From the NCBI GenBank assembly GCA_002448975.1, contig DKBO01000082.1, positions 2,933-8,104 on the forward strand: a stretch of 5,172 nt of DNA, in the 5' to 3' direction. The notes under the pieces are model-generated. The model made no database searches. It had not been told where the DNA came from and worked only from the letters and a program-made list of their open reading frames with translations. The stretch is from Nitrospiraceae bacterium UBA6898. Lineage in GTDB: Bacteria > Nitrospirota > Thermodesulfovibrionia > Thermodesulfovibrionales > UBA6898. Of this stretch, positions 1 through 4,743 are shown in pieces. The position numbers and the translations under genes were made by a program. Position 1 is the stretch's first letter. Each line of letters starts with the position of its first letter.

Positions 1-326
1 CGTCTGTTCATCAAAGCCAGCTGCAGTTCATATTCGAAATCGGAAACAGCCCGCAACCCCCTGACAATTGCTATCCCTTTTTTTTCCCTCACATAGTCCA
101 CAAGGAGGCCGTCGAACATTTCCATGCTGACCCTTTGATAACCCTTGAGCGTTTCACGGATAAGTGCCAGGCGCTCATCAACGGTAAATAATGGATTCTT
201 CTTTGGACTCGGAGCAACAGCAACAATGAGATGATCAAAGATCCTGAGACCCCTTCGGACAAGATCAAGATGACCGTTTGTAAACGGATCGAACGTACCA
301 GGATAAATAGCAGTCCGTTTTTTCAT
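1..326 (-). CDS. coaD: Phosphopantetheine adenylyltransferase (CoaD), C-terminus cut by window edge
   Basis: This enzyme transfers AMP from ATP to 4'-phosphopantetheine, giving dephospho-CoA, the penultimate cytosolic step of coenzyme A synthesis. I translated it by hand from the ATG at 326-324; 108 codons fall in the window. The nucleotidyltransferase signature YPGTFDPFTNGH is at residues 8-19, with the TNGH nucleotide-binding motif at 16-19. Lys42 matches the conserved lysine of the family, and the IVRGLRAVSDFEYE block is at 87-100. The family is about 160 residues long, so roughly the last third lies beyond position 1. The start ATG overlaps the rsmD stop (ATGA), and a purine-rich AGGAAAGAAG stretch inside the end of rsmD can serve as ribosome binding site. 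Translation is therefore probably coupled to rsmD. The rsmD-coaD pairing is common in bacteria. Identity is very secure. Confidence 0.97.
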   Translation of the reverse strand, partial: MKKRTAIYPGTFDPFTNGHLDLVRRGLRIFDHLIVAVAPSPKKNPLFTVDERLALIRETLKGYQRVSMEMFDGLLVDYVREKKGIAIVRGLRAVSDFEYELQLALMNR

Positions 327-898
327 TCTTCTTTCCTGTACAGCGCAAGCATGGTGTCGCCATACCGGTATTGCCTCCTACGTGCTAAGGTACCCATTTT
401 TTCCGGCACCTTTTTCTTTTTGGAATGTTCACAAACAATGACGCCCTGTGCATCTAAGATACCATATTCTTCGATCAATGGCAGGATTTTCTCGATCTCT
501 CCCGAATCATAGGGAGGATCAGCAAAAATGATGTCATATTGTTCGCCTGATTCTGATATCCTCTTTAGAAATGTCTCAGCCTGCTCGCAATAAATTTCTC
601 CCCTGTCGCTGAACCCTATCTTCTCGAGGTCCTCCTGAATGGCCCTGGCACGGGAGCGCAGCATTTCAACAAATACGACTCTGCCAGCTCCCCTAGATGC
701 CGCTTCAATTCCGATGGTCCCGCTTCCTGCGTACAAATCGAGAAAGGATGAACCCTCCAGTTCACCTCTGAGAATATCAAATAAGGCTTCCCGCACTTTT
801 GCCGGTGTGGGTCGCAGTTCAGCTTCTTCCTTCTGTTTTCCAAAGAGCTTTTTTTTCCCTATTGCTCGCCCCTTGAATGTTCCAGAAGAAACCCTCAT
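323..898 (-). CDS. rsmD: 16S rRNA (guanine966-N2)-methyltransferase RsmD
   Basis: RsmD uses S-adenosylmethionine to methylate N2 of G966 in 16S rRNA during small-subunit assembly. From the ATG at 898 the protein has 191 residues, normal for the family. It opens with MRVSSGTFKGR, like the usual RsmD N-terminus. The RPTPAKVREALFDIL segment is at residues 29-43. The SAM-binding loop LDLYAGSGTIG is at 53-63, an acidic residue ending the next strand (FVE) is near 78, and the catalytic DPPY is at 127-130. Only two starts are possible, because an in-frame TGA (907-905) sits just before a TTG at 904; that TTG would add two residues. I prefer the ATG by family resemblance, although an AAGG is better spaced for the TTG. 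The 3' end overlaps coaD by ATGA. The gene is transcribed from a promoter near 1007-1035, separately from the sigma-factor block. Confidence 0.96.
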   Translation of the reverse strand: MRVSSGTFKGRAIGKKKLFGKQKEEAELRPTPAKVREALFDILRGELEGSSFLDLYAGSGTIGIEAASRGAGRVVFVEMLRSRARAIQEDLEKIGFSDRGEIYCEQAETFLKRISESGEQYDIIFADPPYDSGEIEKILPLIEEYGILDAQGVIVCEHSKKKKVPEKMGTLARRRQYRYGDTMLALYRKEE

Positions 899-1000
899 AC
901 CCAATCAAACCTTATGAAGATCATTTCCTCCATCTTACCCTCCCAGTATCAGTAGAGACAGCAGTAGAAGCCGGTGTATTTCTTGCCTTGATGTCATGTT
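895..1000 (-). promoter_or_regulatory. rsmD leader with a possible 12-codon upstream ORF
   Basis: The rsmD leader is about 100 nt if transcription starts near 1000. On the minus strand, GGGAGGG (944-938) lies 4 nt before an ATG at 933-931. That ATG opens a frame of 12 codons (MEEMIFIRFDWV) ending in TGA at 897-895, which overlaps the rsmD ATG at 898 as ATGA. This is the strongest Shine-Dalgarno sequence in the leader, while rsmD itself has only AAGG nearby. A coupled leader peptide is therefore possible. Nothing is known to me about such a peptide, and the ORF is short enough to be chance. Confidence 0.3.
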
Positions 1001-1006
1001 TTTAGC

Positions 1007-1035
1007 ATTATATCTGCTTGTAAAGACTGCAGCAA
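1007..1035 (-). promoter_or_regulatory. Sigma-70-type promoter for rsmD-coaD
   Basis: On the minus strand a perfect -10 hexamer TATAAT (1012-1007) is preceded, after exactly 17 nt, by TTGCTG (1035-1030). The -35 hexamer keeps the TTG core but matches poorly after it. The predicted start of transcription is near 1000, leaving about 100 nt to the rsmD ATG. The site is well outside the preceding gene, so it separates rsmD-coaD from the sigma-factor block. Confidence 0.6.
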
Positions 1036-1065
1036 GGGATTAATGTTAGCCCGGGTATGCTATGA

Positions 1066-1100
1066 ATAAGGTTTACCGCAGCATTATCGGTAAACCTTAT
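1066..1100. repeat. Perfect 13-bp inverted repeat (hairpin) downstream of the DUF3106 gene
   Basis: The arms ATAAGGTTTACCG (1066-1078) and CGGTAAACCTTAT (1088-1100) are perfectly complementary around a 9-nt loop. The element lies about 130 nt past the DUF3106 stop and about 30 nt upstream of the rsmD -35 hexamer. No T-tract follows it on either strand, so it is not a standard intrinsic terminator. It could protect the 3' end of the five-gene transcript, mark a Rho-dependent end, or be an operator for the nearby promoter. The sequence does not decide between these. Confidence 0.65.
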
Positions 1101-1231
1101 CGTGAGATGTTACTACCTCAGAAGGGACAGAAACAAGCCTAGCCGCAAAGACTCATTTACGCTATCGCTTGCCATACCGGAAGCCAGAAGTCCGCCAATA
1201 CAATAGTAATGTAATTCTTTAAGATTATCAC

Positions 1232-1720
1232 CTAATTATCTGTAAATAGTAGTTTTTGAAATATTTCTTTTTCCTCTTCTGAAAGATCTTCCCAGAATCT
1301 GGACTGCTTAAGATGTTGCATCCTTTCATGTGCCGGCATTTCCCTGTCCCTACCATATCTCTTTTGGGCTTGCAGCCTGTTATCCGCAGGGAGAGAATCT
1401 ATCCTGTCAAGCCTCTTTTTCACTCTATCCCGTCCCGCTGGTCCGAGGCTCCTATACTGACGGTAACGTTCTTTGAGCCTCTGCTGATCCTCCAAAGGAA
1501 GTTCATGAAACTCTCTATAATTCCGTCTTATTCGCTCTTTCCTTTCAGGCGTGCTGGACTTCCATTCGCGATAGTTTTGGATGACCCTCTTTTTTTCCTC
1601 TGCGGACAGAGACTCCCATAAAACCTTATTCCTGCTCATTCTCGCATCGTCAGCAACGGCATAATCTCCCTGCAGAAGGACAAAAGAAAACATCAATAAA
1701 ATCAGCATGCTCCACTTCAT
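1232..1720 (-). CDS. Secreted DUF3106-type helical repeat protein in a sigma/anti-sigma operon
   Basis: The protein has 162 residues. A Lys-2 start, a hydrophobic stretch at 5-17 and an AVA-DD site after residue 23 make a good signal peptide, so the mature protein should be periplasmic. Residues 36-161 divide without gaps into seven 18-residue units. Most begin (E/R/H)xL(S/P) and end in Tyr-x-x-aromatic, rich in Arg, Lys and Glu. This W-x-x-LS...YREW pattern matches DUF3106, a family of unknown function; assignment is from memory of the family. The ATG overlaps the stop of the anti-sigma gene (ATGA) with no strong ribosome binding site, so translation is probably coupled. I infer a periplasmic sensor, ligand-binding partner or output of the sigma/anti-sigma pair. 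A structural or chaperone-like role in the style of Spy/CpxP helical proteins is an alternative. Existence of the gene is secure; the role is not. Confidence 0.88.
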   Translation of the reverse strand: MKWSMLILLMFSFVLLQGDYAVADDARMSRNKVLWESLSAEEKKRVIQNYREWKSSTPERKERIRRNYREFHELPLEDQQRLKERYRQYRSLGPAGRDRVKKRLDRIDSLPADNRLQAQKRYGRDREMPAHERMQHLKQSRFWEDLSEEEKEIFQKLLFTDN

Positions 1721-2259
1721 GTCAGCGCCGTATCCAGGGAACTTCTTTGCCTATCCCTCTCCATCTGTTTAGGGTCATCAATAAGAGGCAGATAATCGAT
1801 ATTTACAAGCTCCTCCATCGTATCGTAGAACTCCTCATCCCGAAGAACATGCAAATTTGCGATTAGTTCGTCTTCATTGAAATCGAGATGCTGAGCAGTG
1901 AGCTGCATTGGAAGCGCAGGCAATGACATCTGGGTTTGTTTCTCATGCTGCAATCCCGCAAACCTGAATACCAGGCTTACAACAATGACAATCACAGCAG
2001 CAGCAACAGAAATTACAACCTTTGCCCAGCGCATTTTTCGCTGCTTGGCTATATGGGAAAGAACCTCCATCCTTATTTTTCCTGGCGGATCAATATCTTC
2101 CCACATCCCAAGTATATGCCATGCATCCTTGAGTTCCAAGTCCCGTTTTCTGCATGAATGGCAGATAGTTGCATGTTCCTCAATATTTCTCACTACTTCG
2201 TCTGCCAGCTCCCCGTCCTGGTATGCAGTCAGCATTTCCCGGATTACGTTACATTCCAC
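1717..2259 (-). CDS. Membrane anti-sigma factor with N-terminal zinc-finger motif
   Basis: The 180-residue protein most likely binds and inhibits the ECF sigma factor encoded just upstream. Its first 50 residues fit the zinc-binding anti-sigma (ZAS) domain. Cys3 is followed by His29-x3-Cys33-x2-Cys36, the usual HxxxCxxC, and the AYQDGEL segment at 12-18 is typical. One membrane helix spans about 81-98 after a basic stretch (KQRKMRWAK), predicting a cytoplasmic N-terminus and a periplasmic tail. That tail of about 80 residues is acidic, with DFNEDELIANLHVLRDEEF-like character, and resembles no sensor domain I can name. An AGGAGGAG ribosome binding site (about 2262-2269) lies in the 36-nt gap after the sigma gene. 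The 3' end overlaps the DUF3106 gene by 4 nt. Signal-induced proteolysis or a conformational change would release sigma; the trigger is unknown. Confidence 0.92.
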   Translation of the reverse strand: MECNVIREMLTAYQDGELADEVVRNIEEHATICHSCRKRDLELKDAWHILGMWEDIDPPGKIRMEVLSHIAKQRKMRWAKVVISVAAAVIVIVVSLVFRFAGLQHEKQTQMSLPALPMQLTAQHLDFNEDELIANLHVLRDEEFYDTMEELVNIDYLPLIDDPKQMERDRQRSSLDTALT

Positions 2260-2295
2260 GATCTCCTCCTGTATATTTAACCCTAGTAACGCTTT

Positions 2296-2853
2296 TCAGG
2301 TTTCTTGCTGCAGTCCGCTCAATTCTTTTGCGAGAATGTTTTTTGCCCGGTAGATTCTCAGTTTTACCGCAGTGATTGTGCAGCCCATAATAGCGGCGAT
2401 CTCATCGTATGGAAGACCATGATATTTGCTCAGAATGACCGCCATCTTCATATTTTCTGGCAGACAGTTTATTGCCCTGATCACAATCTCTCTCGTCTGT
2501 TGTCTCGCGATACGTTCTACGGGATGCTCTTCCTTTGCCGGTAATTCCGGCATGAATTCGTTATGCATAGAGACGATCTCTGCTGATTTTCTGGCTCGCA
2601 ACACGTTAAAACATAGGTTTTTCACGATCGTATACAACCAGGTAGTAAACTTAGCATCGGGTGTATAGGTCTGTGACGCCCTATAAATACGGATAAAAAC
2701 ATCCTGTGTAATATCCACGGCATCATCCGAATTATTGAGAAAGCGAAGTGCGAGATTATAGACGGATCTCTGATGGCGCGCTAAAAGCAGCTCGAAGGCC
2801 TTTTCATCGCCCTTCTTGATGCGGGCCATCAAGGCGATGTCCGTATCTTCCAT
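2296..2853 (-). CDS. ECF-family RNA polymerase sigma factor (RpoE-like)
   Basis: This 185-residue protein has the two-domain layout of group 4 (extracytoplasmic function) sigma factors. Region 2 spans about residues 20-90, with DAVDITQDVFIRIY (44-57) for core binding and the FTTWLYTIVKNLCFNVLRAR segment for -10 recognition. Region 4 spans about 125-180, with the helix-turn-helix YDEIAAIMGCTITAVKLR that reads the -35 element. There is no region 3 or C-terminal extension. It directs RNA polymerase to a small regulon, probably held in check by the anti-sigma factor encoded next. The ATG lies 2 nt after the purN stop. The sequence before it (CCGGGTAAGC) is a poor ribosome binding site, so coupling to purN translation is likely. 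A strong hairpin can form within the first 17 codons. I saw no convincing autoregulatory GAAC-type promoter, so cotranscription with purN is the simplest reading. Confidence 0.95.
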   Translation of the reverse strand: MEDTDIALMARIKKGDEKAFELLLARHQRSVYNLALRFLNNSDDAVDITQDVFIRIYRASQTYTPDAKFTTWLYTIVKNLCFNVLRARKSAEIVSMHNEFMPELPAKEEHPVERIARQQTREIVIRAINCLPENMKMAVILSKYHGLPYDEIAAIMGCTITAVKLRIYRAKNILAKELSGLQQET

Positions 2854-2855
2854 GC

Positions 2856-3512
2856 TTACCCGGAGATTTGAGGGCTTACGAGAGAGCTGTTATCCGGGTT
2901 ATGATTGTGAATTTTAACTTTCCTCCCAACTACTTCAAGTCTATTCTCGGCAAACAACCTGATGGCTTCCGGAAATATCCTGTGCTCCAGTGTCAGGATC
3001 CGCTCAGAGAGGGCATCTTCGGTATCTTCGAAAAAAGCAGGGACTGCCGCCTGTATGATGATAGGGCCGGTATCTATTCCCTCATCGACAAAATGAACCG
3101 TACATCCCGAGATCTTAACACCATAATCTACTGCCTGGCCCTGGCCATGAAAGCCGGGAAACGATGGCAGAAGCGCAGGATGAATGTTCATGATCCTGAA
3201 ACGAAAGGCATCTACCAGAGGTTTCCCCACCACCCGCATAAACCCTGCAAGCACGACCAATCCGACCTCCCGGACCTTCAGTTCGTGGGAAATCTTTTTA
3301 TAGTAATCGTTTCGAGATGCAGAGAGCTTCGGGATGAGGATAAGAGTTTCTATGCCATGTTTCCGGGCTCTCTCTATTGCGTAAGCGTTCGGATTGTCCG
3401 TGATAAGGAGAACGATTTTTGCCCTCAGGTAGCCTGAATCAATGGCATCAATAATTGACTGAAAATTGGATCCCCGCCCTGAAGCAAGGACGCCGATGGA
3501 AAGCGACTCCAT
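2856..3512 (-). CDS. purN: Phosphoribosylglycinamide formyltransferase (PurN)
   Basis: PurN moves the formyl group of 10-formyl-tetrahydrofolate to glycinamide ribonucleotide, the third step of de novo purine synthesis, in the cytosol. The 218-residue protein covers the whole family length. The phosphate-binding loop ASGRGSNFQ is at residues 10-18. The signature NIHPALLPSFPG is at 109-120, and GCTVHFVDEGIDTGP is at 136-150. Asn109, His111 and Asp147 match the catalytic Asn-His-Asp triad of the E. coli enzyme. The start has an excellent AGGAGGA ribosome binding site (3517-3524) in the 51-nt gap after the foldase gene. The last 15 or so residues (HNHNPDNSSLVSPQISG) look like a nonconserved tail. 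Having an ECF sigma gene 2 nt downstream is unusual for purN and suggests the sigma level may follow purN expression. Confidence 0.97.
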   Translation of the reverse strand: MESLSIGVLASGRGSNFQSIIDAIDSGYLRAKIVLLITDNPNAYAIERARKHGIETLILIPKLSASRNDYYKKISHELKVREVGLVVLAGFMRVVGKPLVDAFRFRIMNIHPALLPSFPGFHGQGQAVDYGVKISGCTVHFVDEGIDTGPIIIQAAVPAFFEDTEDALSERILTLEHRIFPEAIRLFAENRLEVVGRKVKIHNHNPDNSSLVSPQISG

Positions 3513-3563
3513 TCATTCCTCCTCATACCATATTTCTGTGATTATGATAAGTAATTGATACAG

Positions 3564-4520
3564 CTACAGCCTGATATCAATGAAGGCTCTCTCGCGAAGC
3601 GATTTGATCCACGCATTATAGCGCTCCGTAAAGAGCTTGTTGTTAAGTGCAGTTTTCGCGTCATCCCGACTTTCCAGAGGAGATTTTTTCCCTGCTTTCT
3701 CCTCAAGCTTGATAATGTGAATGCCGGCATCTGTCCAAAAAGGCTTGCTCACATCACCTACCCTCATTTCTGACAATGCCGTACTGAACTCCTTAGCCAG
3801 ACTCCCTTTATCAATGAAGCCCAGATCGCCGCCCGTATTCTTATTCGGCCCCTCCGAGTATTCTCTCACTAAAGCATCGAAGTCTTGACCCTGCATGATC
3901 TTGTCATAAACAGCCCGAGAAAGTTCCTCGATCCTGGCTCGATCGGCTGCATCCGCAGGTTTTTTGAAAAAAATCTGACGAATGCGATATCTTTCCCCTG
4001 ATCCTTCAAAGTTCTTATTGTCGCGGATAAAGGCATCGATATCCTGATCAGTCACCAATACTTTGTTCCGCACCTGCTGGTTCACAAGCTTGCTGATAAT
4101 AATCTGCTCCCGCAAACGCTTCTTATATTCATCAAAGGAATATCCTTCTGCTTTAAGTGATTCCTGAAACTGTATTTCAGACATCTTATATTTATTCTTG
4201 ATGTTGTCTATGGCTTCCTTTAATTCAGCGTCTGACACCTTGATTCCATATTCCTTTGCCTCCTGAAGTTGAAGCTTGATATTAATAAGGCTCTCAAGAA
4301 AACCTGTCTCATTCTCTTTAAAGACTTTCATTCTCTCTTCCTCGCTGAGTGTCCTGACCCCGGGCATAGCATCCGTCTCCATAGATCGGTAGAGTTCGCT
4401 CCATGTTATCACTTCCTGGTTCACAATCGCCACGACGCGGTCCAGAAGGTAGGCAGCAGAGGCAGGGGAAAAAAACAATACGCAGAATAGGCAAGAAATA
4501 ATGAACTTCTTTTTAACCAT
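3564..4520 (-). CDS. SurA-like periplasmic foldase with one parvulin (PpiC) domain
   Basis: The 318-residue protein is a peptidyl-prolyl isomerase and chaperone expected to help outer-membrane or secreted proteins fold in the periplasm. A signal peptide runs from VKKKF through a hydrophobic core to SPASA, with cleavage likely after residue 22. The SurA N-terminal chaperone domain covers about 24-165 and starts with DRVVAIVNQEVITWSEL. A single rotamase domain covers about 178-272, with GGDLGFI at 230-236 and GIHIIKL at 266-272. E. coli SurA is about 430 residues with two parvulin domains, so this is a shorter version. Where many parvulins have a histidine at the first strand (S/R-H-I-L), this one has Gln182; the second histidine, His268, is present. 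Chaperone activity may therefore outweigh isomerase activity. A CGGAGGT ribosome binding site lies 4 nt before the ATG. It appears to be the first gene of the minus-strand block. Confidence 0.93.
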   Translation of the reverse strand: MVKKKFIISCLFCVLFFSPASAAYLLDRVVAIVNQEVITWSELYRSMETDAMPGVRTLSEEERMKVFKENETGFLESLINIKLQLQEAKEYGIKVSDAELKEAIDNIKNKYKMSEIQFQESLKAEGYSFDEYKKRLREQIIISKLVNQQVRNKVLVTDQDIDAFIRDNKNFEGSGERYRIRQIFFKKPADAADRARIEELSRAVYDKIMQGQDFDALVREYSEGPNKNTGGDLGFIDKGSLAKEFSTALSEMRVGDVSKPFWTDAGIHIIKLEEKAGKKSPLESRDDAKTALNNKLFTERYNAWIKSLRERAFIDIRL

Positions 4521-4580
4521 GTCAACCTCCGAATTTTATACTATATACCATGCATTTTCGGAAAATCTATGCTTCTTTCT

Positions 4581-4586
4581 ATTATA
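4581..4586 (-). promoter_or_regulatory. Weak candidate -10 element for the foldase-purN-sigma block
   Basis: The region upstream of the foldase gene is very AT-rich. On the minus strand TATAAT (4586-4581) would start transcription near 4574, leaving a leader of about 54 nt. No acceptable -35 hexamer lies 16-18 nt upstream. Another candidate, TATAGT (4545-4540), is too close to the ribosome binding site. The octamer ATTATAAT is its own reverse complement, so the -10 match exists on both strands and may be chance. Confidence 0.25.
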
Positions 4587-4607
4587 ATTCTATTAGTTTA
4601 TTTTATA

Positions 4608-4637
4608 TTGAAGATTATTTCGAAGTATTGCTATAAT
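4608..4637 (+). promoter_or_regulatory. Extended -10 promoter for fhs
   Basis: TGCTATAAT (4629-4637) is a perfect extended -10 element, TGN followed by the consensus hexamer. TTGAAG (4608-4613), which shares TTGA with the consensus, lies 18 nt upstream. Transcription should begin near 4644 and give an untranslated leader of about 100 nt before fhs. This is the best promoter match in the window and is not shared with the divergent foldase gene. Confidence 0.65.
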
Positions 4638-4659
4638 CACGAGGCCGGATGCGAATTTA

Positions 4660-4717
4660 TCGGGAAAAGACGTCATAATCAGGTCAGGATGCAGCCCGGC
4701 GCGGATCCTACGTCCGA
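4660..4717 (+). promoter_or_regulatory. Foldable element in the fhs 5' leader
   Basis: Three nested pairings share one continuous 3' side: TCGG (4660-4663) with CCGA (4714-4717), ACGT (4670-4673) with ACGT (4710-4713), and AGGAT (4686-4690) with ATCCT (4705-4709). The 5' side has gaps of 6 and 12 nt. The structure ends 15 nt before the AGGAGG ribosome binding site. It does not match the ZTP (pfl), tetrahydrofolate, glycine or cyclic-di-GMP riboswitch consensus as I remember them. A regulatory role is only inferred. Confidence 0.3.
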
Positions 4718-4732
4718 AAAAAATTCTAATTT

Positions 4733-4738
4733 AGGAGG
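4733..4738 (+). promoter_or_regulatory. Ribosome binding site of fhs
   Basis: A consensus AGGAGG stands 5 nt before the ATG at 4744. It fixes the start of fhs and suggests strong initiation. Confidence 0.85.
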
Positions 4739-4743
4739 TTTTT

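Larger units (their letters stand above)
905..1231. other. Intergenic region between the DUF3106 gene and rsmD
   Basis: This 327-bp gap holds the rsmD leader, its promoter and the 13-bp inverted repeat. The part from about 1110 to 1231 contains no gene I recognise. On the minus strand two frames there are free of stops for some distance. One begins with a GTG directly after the DUF3106 stop and runs 24 codons. The other runs about 37 codons to a TAG near 1114, has no start in its first part and contains a GLLASGMASDSVNESLRLG-like stretch. Neither has a convincing ribosome binding site. No tRNA-like cloverleaf or known riboswitch was seen. Confidence 0.5.

Noticed and set aside
231..512. 93-codon plus-strand open frame across the coaD/rsmD junction
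   Set aside because: It overlaps two certain genes on the other strand and has no recognisable domain.
1066..1100. Intrinsic (Rho-independent) terminator
   Set aside because: The hairpin is perfect, but neither strand has a run of T after it; annotated as an inverted repeat instead.
1898..2353. 151-codon plus-strand open frame
   Set aside because: Antisense to the anti-sigma and sigma genes, whose motifs and overlaps are well supported; no independent signal.
2868..3437. 189-codon open frame on the plus strand
   Set aside because: It lies wholly inside purN on the opposite strand, shows no family motif, and purN is unmistakable with all catalytic residues.
4680..4697. CAGGTCAGGATGCAGCCC resembles the conserved domain of bacterial SRP RNA
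   Set aside because: The essential GGAA-type apical loop and flanking symmetric bulges are missing, and the surrounding sequence does not form the long SRP hairpin.
4644..4743. ZTP (pfl) or tetrahydrofolate riboswitch upstream of fhs
   Set aside because: Looked for because fhs is a typical target, but the conserved blocks of these riboswitches are not visible.
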